Notes: generated by a model from the sequence alone, not told the origin. Positions 25,801 through 33,281 are shown, counted from the first letter of the stretch. The stretch: 64,000 nucleotides of DNA from DASXUL01 sp036504855 (GCA_036504855.1 DASXUL010000122.1:27202-91201); one strand, 5' to 3'. Made by a program: numbers and translations.

Positions 25801-26966
25801 CCTGGGGCCATGCGAAGGCCACCCTCCAGGCGGCGGTGGATGCCGTCGCCGAAACGGGCGGAGAGGTTTGGGTAGCTGCCGGAACCTACACCGGCAGCGT
25901 GGCCGTGCGTCCGTTCACGCATGTGTTCGGCGGCTTTACGGGCGTCGAGAACACGCGTGCGCAGCGTGGCTCTTCATCCGGCCTGGCCACCTTGGACGGC
26001 GCCGGCGCTATGTACATTGCCAAGACTCACGGCGGATGGAAGTACGAAACTCTGGACGGCTTCACCATGCGGAACGCCAACGTGGGCGTAACGTCGATGA
26101 GCGGCGCTGCTTCGATCACGAACAACACGCTGATCGGCCTCGCCAGAAACGGCATCGTCGACTCGTATGGCGCTCCGCTGATCGAGGATAACCTGATCAC
26201 GATGACGGGGACCCCCTCCGTTGCCGGAACGGCCATCTCGCTGACTTCGTCGTCGGCAACCCTCGCCCGAAACAACATCGTGAAGAACAGCTACTGGATA
26301 GGCGGCACGTCTACCAGCGCTCCGAACGGCGGCATTTCGGCCGATGGCGGCGACGCCTTGGTGATTGGCAATCTGATCGCCGGTAACTCAACGGGCATTC
26401 TCTCAACAAGCAGCTCCATCAGCATCCTGAACAACACAATCTCGGGCAACAAGGTAGGAGTGTACTATTCCGGCACGGAACCGGTGATCGCGAACAATGT
26501 CATCGCCAACAGCTCGACCTATGGCATTGGACGCCCGACTTCCAGCGCGGCCGTAACGATGCACCACAACGACGTCTTCGGCGGCGGGCTGTACTCCGGA
26601 CTGCCGGTGCAGACCGGTGTACGGGGCAATATCTCCGCCGACCCCCTGTTCCGCAGCGCCGCCGGCGGCAACTACCGGCTGTCCGCCGGATCGCCCTGCA
26701 TTGATGCCGGTGATGACGCAGTCCCGAGCCTGACGGTGGATCTCGATGGGCGGGATCGCAAACTGGGAGCCGCCATCGACATGGGCGCCTATGAGTTCAT
26801 GGCGTCGGTCTACACCATTGCGGACGCTGGCGCGGCCCTGAAGATCGCCGGCGGCCTCACCGCTGGTTCCGCCGACGCGATCGCTAAGTTGGACGCCGAT
26901 GCGTCTGGCCACCTGGAAGTGGTGGACGTGGCCCGCATCCTCCGGAACGCCCTGGGCGTGGACTGA
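22899..26966 (+). CDS. Secreted four-module beta-helix protein with dockerin-like C terminus
   Basis: A 1355-residue exported protein. A signal peptide (MRLLRCFAVERSLAAFCLIL, cleavage after GGHAA) precedes four repeated right-handed beta-helix modules. Each opens with a 'YVN/VSADG...DG..WA.A..T.Q.A.DA' block: TWYVNPAAPGPIRDGKTWA, DLYVSPSGDDMADGLKG, MHVNASTGDDANDGLTWA, VRVSADGSDAGDGGSW. Three of them continue EVWVA.G.Y and YGGF.G.E. PbH1-type NNTI.GN repeats fill each helix, and most modules close with a 'DIGADQ/E' or 'DMGAYEF' motif. The last ~50 residues (ADAGAALKIAGGL...LDADASGHLEVVDVARILR) resemble a dockerin type I half. The start is ATG 22899 with AGGAG upstream. The substrate or partner is unknown: a pectate-lyase-like fold, but no catalytic residues can be assigned. 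The next gene starts one base after its stop. Confidence 0.82.
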   Translation: MRLLRCFAVERSLAAFCLILAGMGGHAATWYVNPAAPGPIRDGKTWATAFAAVQPAVDAAAATDEVWVARGVYSGHVSVPVSLSLYGGFAGNETSLASRHIAANPTILDAGGAVALVEGTLTGMTLAVDGFTLRHTNRDTGIAVGGYGTALNVSHCVLTQNGTGIGGSFSNVNALNCLFTGNAVGVSVNLTTAVVANSVIAGNGTGVLAVGTARVINNTIIGNGIGIDTGAATPVVTNNILGWNAMGYRNQGSTGSPTYCCFYQNGTDYSVGDPTTITSNFRGDPQLVSAGVGEVHLLAGSPCRNVGSASAVVSGWTDMDGEPRLTAGKADIGADQYSDVDHTPIARDLYVSPSGDDMADGLKGTSPLRTLSSALDAAWGHGGTIIVASGAYQGTTCVFNGVTVAGRYPYASVAPPPPTMDGGLSVISGAAPATLYGLVLRNGQAGVDVVCGAPVLANCVVMGNVDGIAVDGGTPTIVNCTIVGNRRGVAVYDGSPAITNTIVASNGTGIYQDAAATGPATLSHCCISSNETGFEGLDSTIGASGNIGTDPMFADAPNGDLHILTGSPCVNAGDTAAAPSGEDIDTQSRVLDGQVDIGADEANAANSRWPASVMHVNASTGDDANDGLTWATAKKTMQAAIDASPFPGGEVWVAAGRYTENVKPAAFLALYGGFKGDETQRASRAVDVNVTAIAATGDAVAYSGGHTFGTLDGFSVTGSDYGVNCQSSSPTIAHCVLTGSGIAVFSFDGSPNVQHNLAAGNESGFQFQFGRPTVRDNVIRASALGAVACWDAQLDFRENAVLGSTSAGVYVSDCTAALVNNTILANETGILNSASTVTAANNIVSGNLTGASATAGGTFTFQSNCFNDNRAVTSGVTSPVGSGGNIQGDPSLASAAYGDYHIQPASVCRGAGAASALEAGQADIDGDARPSSGSVDIGADQSDGTTRTAQPAIVRVSADGSDAGDGGSWGHAKATLQAAVDAVAETGGEVWVAAGTYTGSVAVRPFTHVFGGFTGVENTRAQRGSSSGLATLDGAGAMYIAKTHGGWKYETLDGFTMRNANVGVTSMSGAASITNNTLIGLARNGIVDSYGAPLIEDNLITMTGTPSVAGTAISLTSSSATLARNNIVKNSYWIGGTSTSAPNGGISADGGDALVIGNLIAGNSTGILSTSSSISILNNTISGNKVGVYYSGTEPVIANNVIANSSTYGIGRPTSSAAVTMHHNDVFGGGLYSGLPVQTGVRGNISADPLFRSAAGGNYRLSAGSPCIDAGDDAVPSLTVDLDGRDRKLGAAIDMGAYEFMASVYTIADAGAALKIAGGLTAGSADAIAKLDADASGHLEVVDVARILRNALGVD

Positions 26967-26967
26967 G

Positions 26968-27708
26968 ATGCGAAGAAGAGCTATTCCAACCTGGGAGGCA
27001 GTCGCCAGCGCCGCCATCGTGGCGCTGGCGGCCTCCACGGCCTGGTTCGCGCTGGAGGGGGCGGTGGATCGCCGTAAGGAAGAGACGTGCCTCTCGAACC
27101 TCCAACGCATCGCGGCCGCCATGCGGATGTACGAGGATGACTACGGCGGCAAGCTTGTGCCGTACGTCAGCTTCGGGTCACCAGCGACGGCCGGCGCACG
27201 CTACACCAAGCTGGTTGCCCCGTACCTGGGGAACATCATGGTATTCAGATGTCCCTCTGACCGGTTGTCGACGTCCAACCTCTCCGGCGCGCCGCCGTAT
27301 CCCACAACGTACGGCATGAACTGGTACATCTCGGGCGTCGCCGGCACTGGCGGCGGCTTGCAGTATCCTGGCGTTCCTAGGGCGAATGTGGTTGATCCGA
27401 GCCATACGGTCTGCCTCTCCGACTGCGCCGTGATTGACAAGACCACGATGGCCCTTCCGGTAGGCCAGTGGCGCGAGGATGCCAAGGCGGCGCCGACCGC
27501 CGATATCTACTACTTCTACCTGCCCTGGGACCCTTCGGGCTGGACTGGCAGCGGCCTTGCGCTGGTCCGTCCATTCCCGAGGCATGCGGGACGGCTGAAC
27601 GTGACGTTCTACGACGGGCATGCCGAGACGATCTTAGCGGATCGGATACCCACGAAGGCGACGGATCAGGGGCAGCCCGGCTGCATCTGGGACAACGTGG
27701 CGGGCTAA
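26968..27708 (+). CDS. Pseudopilin-like H-x9-DG protein (copy 2)
   Basis: A 246-residue protein with an N-terminal hydrophobic helix (AVASAAIVALAASTAWFAL), the ETCLSNLQRIAAAMRMYEDD block, and C-terminal HAGRLNVTFYDG (H-x9-DG), ending CIWDNVAG. It starts one base after the stop of the beta-helix gene, so it is probably co-translated with it. The prepilin site Gly is replaced (AIPTWEAV), although a Glu remains at the +5 equivalent. Its DNA is a tandem duplicate of the next gene, with the last ~220 bp nearly identical. Pseudopilin-like proteins of this kind are often next to secreted surface proteins. Partnership with the beta-helix protein is an inference from coupling. Confidence 0.75.
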   Translation: MRRRAIPTWEAVASAAIVALAASTAWFALEGAVDRRKEETCLSNLQRIAAAMRMYEDDYGGKLVPYVSFGSPATAGARYTKLVAPYLGNIMVFRCPSDRLSTSNLSGAPPYPTTYGMNWYISGVAGTGGGLQYPGVPRANVVDPSHTVCLSDCAVIDKTTMALPVGQWREDAKAAPTADIYYFYLPWDPSGWTGSGLALVRPFPRHAGRLNVTFYDGHAETILADRIPTKATDQGQPGCIWDNVAG

Positions 27709-27728
27709 CCGCTTGCCGGGCGGTGACG

Positions 27729-27830
27729 AAACAGATCCACAATGGGCCGATGGCAACCGTTCAGGCAGGATAGATCCGCGCTTTGGACGGCGCCATCGGC
27801 CCTGTTGCCCCCGCCTGCACGTTGGACGCG
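27729..27830 (+). pseudogene. Relic of the pyrD 5' end left by tandem duplication
   Basis: After copy 2, the sequence CCACAATGGGCCGATGGCAACCGTT-like (27736-27760) matches the region before and at the true pyrD start (28627-28650). The relic then hits a stop after seven codons (MATVQAG). Weaker similarity continues: CGCCATCGGCCCT near 27791 against the CGCATCGGCCCT of pyrD near 28683. It is a truncated, decayed copy created when the upstream gene was duplicated. The remainder up to 27863 carries the ribosome site of copy 3. Confidence 0.6.
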
Positions 27831-27863
27831 CACGCCACGGGCGCCCAACGGAGGGTGAGTGAA

Positions 27864-28598
27864 TTGCGAAGACGAGTAACGCCGACTTGGGAGCTGGTCG
27901 CCAGCGCCGCGATCGTGGCGCTGGCGGCCTCTACCGCCTGGTTTGCGCTGGAGGGGCAGGTAGAGCGCCGCAAGCAGGCGATCTGCCTGTCCAGTCTCCA
28001 GCGGATTGGGGCTGCCATGCGGATGTACGAGGATGACTTCGACGGGAAGCTTGTGCCTTACGCTCTGAGTTCGCAGAACGGAGGCAAGAGGTTTACCTCT
28101 CTTGTGTACCCGTATCTCAGTGACGCATCCGTCTTTCACTGCCCCGCCGACCATCTCAACGTGTCAAACATAGGCGCGGGCGGCGTGTACGGGACGACCT
28201 ACGGGGTGAACTGGTACATATCCGGACTCGCGGGCTCCTACGGCAGCACGGCATACCCGGGAAAGCCGCGCACCGCCGTGTTGGACCCGGGCCATACTGT
28301 CTGCCTCTCCGACTCCGCCGTGATCGCCACCTCGACAATGTACTTGCCGCCGACCAAATGGAGCGAGAATGCAAAGTTAGCGCCTAACGCGGACATCTAC
28401 TACTTCTACCTGCCGTGGGACCCTTCGGGCTGGACTGGCAGCGGCCTCGCGCTGGTCCGTCCATTCCCGAGGCATGCGGGACGCCTGAACGTGGCGTTCT
28501 ACGACGGGCATGCCGAGACGATCTCCGCGGATCGGATACCGACGAAACCGACGGATCAGGGGCAGCCCGGCTGCATCTGGGACAACGTGGCGGGCTAA
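27864..28598 (+). CDS. Pseudopilin-like H-x9-DG protein (copy 3)
   Basis: A 244-residue paralogue of copy 2, with hydrophobic helix LVASAAIVALAASTAW, block AICLSSLQRIGAAMRMYEDD, and C-terminal HAGRLNVAFYDG ending CIWDNVAG. TTG 27864 is the likely start: it aligns codon for codon with the ATG of copy 2 and has GGAGG 9 nt upstream. GTG 27855 is an in-frame alternative. The N-terminal halves of copies 2 and 3 have diverged more than the last 220 bp, which suggests recent gene conversion of the 3' part. As in copy 2, the prepilin cleavage Gly is missing (RVTPTWEL). Its function is unknown beyond likely membrane or cell-surface placement. Confidence 0.74.
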   Translation: MRRRVTPTWELVASAAIVALAASTAWFALEGQVERRKQAICLSSLQRIGAAMRMYEDDFDGKLVPYALSSQNGGKRFTSLVYPYLSDASVFHCPADHLNVSNIGAGGVYGTTYGVNWYISGLAGSYGSTAYPGKPRTAVLDPGHTVCLSDSAVIATSTMYLPPTKWSENAKLAPNADIYYFYLPWDPSGWTGSGLALVRPFPRHAGRLNVAFYDGHAETISADRIPTKPTDQGQPGCIWDNVAG

Positions 28599-28640
28599 CC
28601 GCTTGCCGGGCGGTGACGTCGTAAGGCCACAATAGGGCCG

Positions 28641-29594
28641 ATGACAACCGTTGAACCCGACCTGAATAACCCTCTGAACGTCCGCATCGGCCCTCTCGTC
28701 CTTCGCAACCCGGTTATGACCGCCTCCGGCACTTTCGGCTTCGGCCTGGAGTATGCCGACCTGGTGGATTTGAACGCGCTGGGGGCGATCGTAACCAAGG
28801 CCACAACGCTGAAGCCTCGCGCTGGCAACCCGCCGCCGCGCACGGTGGAGACGCCGTCTGGCATGCTGAACGCCATTGGGCTCCAGAACGACGGCGTGGA
28901 GGCCTTCCTCGCCAACAAACTCCCGAAGCTCCGCGCCTACGATGTTCCCGTAATCGTCAACATCGCCGGAACCTGCGTAGAGGAGTACGCCGCTCTGGCG
29001 GCGATGCTGGACGTTGACGGCGTGGCGGGGATTGAGATGAACATCTCGTGCCCGAACGTGGGCGAAGAGGGCGTTGAGTTCTGCCAGCACCCGGCCGCCA
29101 CGGAGCGCGTTGTGAGCGCCGTGCGCGCCGCCACCCGCAAGTGCGTGATCTGCAAACTCAGCCCGGGAGTGACGGACATTACCGTGATTGCTCGCGCGGC
29201 GGAGGCCGGCGGAGCGGACGCCGTTAGCGTCATCAATACGCTGGCGGGCCTGGCGGTGGATGTAGAGCGCCGCCGGCCGAAGCTGGCAAACGTTACGGGC
29301 GGGCTCAGCGGCCCCGCCATCCGCCCGGTGGCCGTTCGGATGGCCTGGCAGGCGGCGAACGCCGTCCGCATTCCGGTAATCGGCATCGGCGGCATCATTA
29401 CGGCATCCGACGCGTTGGAGTTCCTGATTGCAGGGGCGACCGCGGTACAAGTGGGCACCGGCAACTTCGTGGACCCGCGCGCCAGCCTGGCTGTTCTGGA
29501 CGGGATTCGGAGCTACCTGCAGCGCCATGGGATGGCCTCGATGAGAGACCTGATCGGGACTTTGGACGCAACGAAGCCGGCTCCGCTTGTGTAA
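28641..29594 (+). CDS. pyrD: Dihydroorotate dehydrogenase, class 1B catalytic subunit
   Basis: A 317-residue FMN enzyme oxidising dihydroorotate to orotate in pyrimidine synthesis. Typical segments are NPVMTASGTFGFG, TLKPRAGNPPPRTVETP, NAIGLQNDGVEAF and the active-site NISCPNVGEEG, with the catalytic Cys of class 1. Later come VINTLAGLAVDVE and GIGGIITASDALEFLIAGA. Class 1B enzymes normally pair with the iron-sulfur/FAD subunit PyrK; no pyrK is visible here. ATG 28641 has no strong ribosome site, and a CACAAT box ends 7 nt upstream, so a leaderless or very short leader is possible. A decayed copy of this 5' end lies at 27729. Confidence 0.94.
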   Translation: MTTVEPDLNNPLNVRIGPLVLRNPVMTASGTFGFGLEYADLVDLNALGAIVTKATTLKPRAGNPPPRTVETPSGMLNAIGLQNDGVEAFLANKLPKLRAYDVPVIVNIAGTCVEEYAALAAMLDVDGVAGIEMNISCPNVGEEGVEFCQHPAATERVVSAVRAATRKCVICKLSPGVTDITVIARAAEAGGADAVSVINTLAGLAVDVERRRPKLANVTGGLSGPAIRPVAVRMAWQAANAVRIPVIGIGGIITASDALEFLIAGATAVQVGTGNFVDPRASLAVLDGIRSYLQRHGMASMRDLIGTLDATKPAPLV

Positions 29595-29624
29595 GCGTGG
29601 CCGGACCGCGGAGGAAGTGGCAGC

Positions 29625-31271
29625 ATGAAACGCACAATCTTGGCCCTGGCGGCGGTAGCGGCGCTGGGCGCGGCCGCTTATTCGCAGACATTCCCGTTCC
29701 AGGAGACCTTTGCGGGCTACCCGCCAGGGAGCACCGGCGCGCCGGCGTGGAGCGCTCTGTCGGGCCGATGGAGCGTGCGCGATTCCGCCCTGGAGGGCCC
29801 CCTTACCGCGCGGTTCAACGGGCGGCCCCCCAAGCGCATCGCACTGGACGTTACCCTCGTCCCTCCGGCGGCGGACGCATGGGACGCGGCGATCGTGTTC
29901 GATATGCAGCAGCCGATGTCCGTGGACGCGGCAGACGCCATCCGCCTTACCAGTTCTAAGTCCGGCGCCGTGTTGACGATGCTGCCTGGCGCGGTAGACC
30001 ACCCTGTTGCGCTTGAAGCGGGGAAGCCGGCGCACCTCCGCCTGATCCTGGATGGCGAGACGGGCCGCGCCGCGGCCTTCGTCGGAGATGCCGAGATCGT
30101 TACATCGGCGGCCACCGAGTTCGCGTCGGGCCTTCTCGCGGTTCGCCTGGGAGAGGGCGTCTCGGCGACAGCCGTGTCGCTGAGAGCGCCGACGGCCGGC
30201 GAACTGCGGTCGACCGCGATGACCACCCTGTTCAATGACCCCCGCGCGTTGATCGACGGAGGGGATGGCGCGTTGCTGGTATTGCACCGCAGCTCGCCTT
30301 GCGTGCTGATGGTCTCTCCGCAGGGCGACGTCATCCGCTCGTTCGGACGGCGGCTCGCCGGCGGCATCCCAGACCCGGTAGCTATGCGGCGCGGGTTTCA
30401 GAATGAGATCCTGGTGCTGAACCGCTATCCGGGCGAGGTGGTGGCGTACGAACAGAACGGCGGAATCCGATATCGGTTCGGCGCAGGGCGCCTCGTTGAG
30501 CCAAGCGACCTGATTGTTCTGCCGGACGGCACGGTATACGTTGCCGATCCGGGGGCGAAGCGCATTTTCGCTTACGATGGCCGGGGACGGTATCTGGGCG
30601 CGATTTCAACGCTTGGCACGGGAGCCCCCTTGCCTGTGCGCCTGGCGCTCGACGCCATGGGCAGCCTGTTGGCGGTGTGCCGCGAGCCGGATCGCGTGGT
30701 TTCCCTGCGCCCCGAGGCGGACCGATCGCGTTTGACGTTCCTTGCCGAAACGCCGGGCGCCGTGGACGACGCGGCAGCCGTGAAGGGGCAGACCTGGGCG
30801 TTGCGCAACGGGGCCGTGACGACCTGGCCCGCTACGCCGGGCGCGCCGGCCTTCCACGCGGAGGCGGTCGGCGGCTTGGGCGCCGGAGGTCGGTTGACCG
30901 TGGTTGGGGAAGCGACATACGTTCTGGACCGAACGCACAGCCGCATCGTGGCCATCCCGGCCTCTTTGGCGGATTCGACGCCCGAAGTGACGTTCCAGAA
31001 CATCGCGCAGTCCAGCGCTCTCGTGCGATGGACCTCCGCGGCGCCGTCAGTAACGTCTTCCGTGCGCGTCCTTCGGGGTTCCACGTGGGACACGGTATCG
31101 GAACGCAACTCAACGCCGGTATCCCAGCACCAGGTGGTGATCGAGCGGCTGCTGCCTGGCCGCACCTATCGGTACACCGTTTCGCCAACGGTGGCCACCA
31201 TTCCGGCCTCCGATTCCGCGGCGGAACACAGCTTCAGCACGTCGCCGGAGAAGCAGGAGACCAAGAAGTGA
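29625..31271 (+). CDS. Secreted protein with laminin-G-like, NHL/propeller-like and Fn3-like regions
   Basis: A 548-residue exported protein. The signal peptide is MKRTILALAAVAALGAAAYSQ. Residues ~22-190 look like a concanavalin/LamG jelly roll of the type 'FQETFAGYPPG...W..LSGRWSVRDSALEG'. Residues ~200-430 contain NHL-like strands (DGTVYVADPGAKRIFAYDGRG; EVVAYEQNGGIRYRFGAGRL) and probably form a beta-propeller. The C-terminal ~90 residues are Fn3-like (SSALVRWTSAAPSVTSSVR; LLPGRTYRYTV). No catalytic motif is evident. ATG 29625 has GAGGAAG eight bases upstream. The next gene starts 22 nt downstream, so they are likely co-transcribed. The domain assignment is by pattern only. Confidence 0.6.
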   Translation: MKRTILALAAVAALGAAAYSQTFPFQETFAGYPPGSTGAPAWSALSGRWSVRDSALEGPLTARFNGRPPKRIALDVTLVPPAADAWDAAIVFDMQQPMSVDAADAIRLTSSKSGAVLTMLPGAVDHPVALEAGKPAHLRLILDGETGRAAAFVGDAEIVTSAATEFASGLLAVRLGEGVSATAVSLRAPTAGELRSTAMTTLFNDPRALIDGGDGALLVLHRSSPCVLMVSPQGDVIRSFGRRLAGGIPDPVAMRRGFQNEILVLNRYPGEVVAYEQNGGIRYRFGAGRLVEPSDLIVLPDGTVYVADPGAKRIFAYDGRGRYLGAISTLGTGAPLPVRLALDAMGSLLAVCREPDRVVSLRPEADRSRLTFLAETPGAVDDAAAVKGQTWALRNGAVTTWPATPGAPAFHAEAVGGLGAGGRLTVVGEATYVLDRTHSRIVAIPASLADSTPEVTFQNIAQSSALVRWTSAAPSVTSSVRVLRGSTWDTVSERNSTPVSQHQVVIERLLPGRTYRYTVSPTVATIPASDSAAEHSFSTSPEKQETKK

Positions 31272-31293
31272 CAATCGAGGAGGACCCGACCCG

Positions 31294-31836
31294 ATGATGC
31301 CGGAGCGCCCAGTTTTCGGACCGCCGGATCGGCGCGACCTGCATATGGGACAACGTTACACGCGTTGGGCCATTTGGGGCTGCGGCGTTGTGGTTCTGGT
31401 CGGCGTACTTCTGTTTGCAGGGATGTTGTTGGTGATGGCCCGAAACCCCGGCCTTCTCCGCGACGCGGAACATGCCCAGGCGTGCTACGAGCACATGGAT
31501 GAGGTGGCCGGCGCGTTGCAGCGGTATCAAAAGGATAAGGGAAAGGCGCCCGCGTCGCTGGATGACCTCTATCCTACCTACCTGGCCAAACGGGAGTATC
31601 TGCTGTGCCCGAACGATCCCACGGCGTCTACCCACACGAGTTACCTCATCCGACCCGGCGTTGCGATGGGTACGGGCTCCGCCGTGCTGGCATACTGCCC
31701 ACACCATCCGAACCGGTTCACGATGGGCAGACCCATCGCGGGCGGGTCGAATCTGGTGCCCCTCATCCGCCAGGATGGGTCCACCGATCGGGTTCCGATG
31801 AGTGATGCGGAGCTGAAGGCGCTGGGCGGTCGTTGA
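31294..31836 (+). CDS. GspG-like membrane-anchored protein of unknown role
   Basis: A 180-residue protein with a 24-residue hydrophobic segment (about 27-50: IWGCGVVVLVGVLLFAGMLL) and a following soluble region. The stretch CYEHMDEVAGALQRYQKDKGKAPASLDDLYP resembles the conserved part of type II secretion pseudopilin GspG (peptides, then 'L..L' and a strand-rich tail). A cytoplasmic N-terminal extension of about 25 residues precedes the helix, so it is not a normal prepilin. The CPND and CPHH cysteines could form a disulfide. ATG 31294 follows GAGGAGG. The stop overlaps the -35 box of the tRNA-Gln promoter. Confidence 0.55.
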   Translation: MMPERPVFGPPDRRDLHMGQRYTRWAIWGCGVVVLVGVLLFAGMLLVMARNPGLLRDAEHAQACYEHMDEVAGALQRYQKDKGKAPASLDDLYPTYLAKREYLLCPNDPTASTHTSYLIRPGVAMGTGSAVLAYCPHHPNRFTMGRPIAGGSNLVPLIRQDGSTDRVPMSDAELKALGGR

Positions 31837-31860
31837 CAGGCGTGCCGCGGCGCGCGTATC
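31833..31860 (+). promoter_or_regulatory. Promoter of the tRNA-Gln gene
   Basis: Consensus TTGACA (31833-31838), 16-base spacer, TATCAT (31855-31860). The -35 box includes the TGA stop of the preceding ORF. The tRNA begins 11 nt after the -10 box. Confidence 0.7.
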
Positions 31861-31870
31861 ATGGGAACGG

Positions 31871-31944
31871 TGCCGGGTCGTCCAACGGCAGGACAACGGT
31901 CTTTGGAGCCGTCTATCGTGGTTCGAATCCACGCCCGGCAGCCA
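31871..31944 (+). tRNA. tRNA-Gln (anticodon TTG)
   Basis: A 74-nt cloverleaf with encoded CCA. The acceptor stem is TGCCGGG (31871-31877) with CCCGGCA (31934-31940), discriminator G, then CCA. The anticodon arm ACGGT-CTTTGGA-GCCGT gives TTG at positions 34-36. The T arm GTGG-TTCGAAT-CCAC is standard. It reads CAA and, by wobble, CAG. Confidence 0.96.
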
Positions 31945-31947
31945 TAT

Positions 31948-31977
31948 ACCCCTGTCTCTCCATGAGGCAGGGGTTTT
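31948..31977 (+). terminator. Terminator of the tRNA-Gln gene
   Basis: A stem ACCCCTG (31948-31954) with CAGGGGT (31968-31974), the last T beginning a run of four T. It starts four bases after the tRNA CCA. Confidence 0.8.
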
Positions 31978-32477
31978 GCGTTTGGCGCAAAGTTCTTCTC
32001 GGCAGTTTTCCGATCACGTGCCCCCGCGTGGTTCGGTGGGATATCATATCTCTATCCATCAGGCGATCAGTGGGGCATGCGCTTTGGGACCGGAGAGGCG
32101 AGGGTGCCTCGAACCCCGGCCAAGCCTGGAGCCCAGACCGCTGAGCGCATTGGCTGCCGTCTTTGAACCGGCGGCTCAGCGCACGCCGCAGCCCCTCACC
32201 TTGGCGGGCGGGATACTGCGTTTCGCCTGGCAGAGTTCTGCTGCGCTTGGACTGCGGCCGGCTCAAAGGGGCGTTGTCCGCGGGGCAGGCTGGAACCGCA
32301 AACGGAATACTGAAAGCTGTGCCGACGACGCTTCCTTACGACGTCGCTGACAGGCGATTACCCACGGACGACACGCTCCGACGCAACTCGCGCCGGCGGG
32401 CGCTCCGCACGGGGAGCCTGAGGAGAGTGCAGTTATCCCCCCCTCGCATCCCGCGCGGTAGCCCCTGGGAGATGAAA
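31978..32477. other. 500-nt gap with no recognisable gene
   Basis: Between the tRNA terminator and the crotonase gene I see no ORF with a plausible start and family similarity. The open frame that reaches back to 32163 has no recognisable protein pattern before 32472. The stretch around 32085-32200 is rich in short complementary segments (GCCTCGAACCCCGG, CGCTGAGCGC) and might be a structured RNA, but it fits none of RNase P, tmRNA, SRP RNA or 6S that I could check by motif. Confidence 0.4.
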
Positions 32478-33281
32478 ATGGACGGCTACCGAAACCTGAT
32501 CGTGGATCTAGACGCAGCGGGAACGTTGTCGATCTCGCTGAACCGACCGGAAGCGCAGAACGCCATCAACGGCGCGATGATACAGGAGCTTCTGGCCGCG
32601 ATGGAGCAAGCCAGCCAGCGCAAGGGCATCCGCATGGTGGTATTCCGGGGCGAGGGGCCTGTGTTTTGCGGCGGCCTGGATACCCAGTGGACGCAGGAGA
32701 TGGGCAGCGCGGATCACCTCACGAACCTGAATGATGCCAAGACCTTCGCGCGTATGCTGGACCTTGTGGATGTCTTTCCGCGTCCCGTAGTGGCCGAGTT
32801 GCACGGCTCGGTCGTGGGAGACGCTCTGGGCCTCGTATGCGCGTGCGACTCCGCGGTTGCCTCCGCCGAAACCGTCTTCCAACTGCCCCACCTGCGATAT
32901 GGCATCGTGCCGTCCTGTGTCGCCCCCTACCTGATTGCGAAAACAGGGGGCAGCCACGCGCGTCACCTGATGCTCACCGGCCGCCCCATTGATGCCCAGC
33001 GGGCGCGGGAGATCCGCCTGATCCATGACATCGTGCCGCGAGCCGGGGATCTGGCCGCCGCCACCGAATGTCTGGCGGCGGACCTCAGGCTGGCCGCGCC
33101 GGTGGCGCTGAAAACGTGCAAACGGTTGATCCGGCGTCTGACCTACCACGGACACAGCCTTCTGACGGCCGACACCCTGGAGGACATAGCGCAGTGCCTC
33201 TCAGAGAACCGGACCGGAGCCGAGGTGAAGGAAGGGCTGGAAGCCGCCGCCGCCAACCGGCCGCCGGCGTGGACAACCTGA
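32478..33281 (+). CDS. Enoyl-CoA hydratase/isomerase (crotonase) family protein
   Basis: A 267-residue crotonase-fold protein. Family marks are LNRPEAQNAIN, MVVFRGEGPVFCGGLD (first oxyanion-hole segment), VVAELHGSVVGDALGLVCACD (second) and FQLPHLRYGIVPSCVAPYL. The consensus GGG/GAG of the second segment reads GDALG. The Glu that usually follows the 'F..P' block is replaced (LPHLRYG), so classic hydratase chemistry is uncertain. It is most like the methylglutaconyl-CoA hydratase/isomerase branch. GGGAG lies seven bases before ATG 32478; ATG 32472 is a two-codon-longer alternative. No other fatty-acid genes are nearby. Confidence 0.82.
   Translation: MDGYRNLIVDLDAAGTLSISLNRPEAQNAINGAMIQELLAAMEQASQRKGIRMVVFRGEGPVFCGGLDTQWTQEMGSADHLTNLNDAKTFARMLDLVDVFPRPVVAELHGSVVGDALGLVCACDSAVASAETVFQLPHLRYGIVPSCVAPYLIAKTGGSHARHLMLTGRPIDAQRAREIRLIHDIVPRAGDLAAATECLAADLRLAAPVALKTCKRLIRRLTYHGHSLLTADTLEDIAQCLSENRTGAEVKEGLEAAAANRPPAWTT

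Larger units (their letters stand above)
26968..28720 (+). repeat. Tandem duplication of an H-x9-DG gene plus the start of pyrD
   Basis: Unit A (26968 to about 27830) and unit B (27864 to about 28720) are offset by 890-896 bp. They match best over 27505-27728 and 28395-28618, where only scattered bases differ. Homology continues through the gene end, the short spacer and the first codons of pyrD. Confidence 0.75.

Noticed and set aside
28377..30287. 636-codon antisense frame across pyrD and the next gene
   Set aside because: It crosses three real genes and has no protein-family similarity.
32085..32320. RNase P RNA, SRP RNA or a second tRNA in the gap after tRNA-Gln
   Set aside because: A CTCGAACCCCGG string looks like a T arm, but no matching acceptor or anticodon arm exists. 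The conserved cores of RNase P and SRP RNA were not found.
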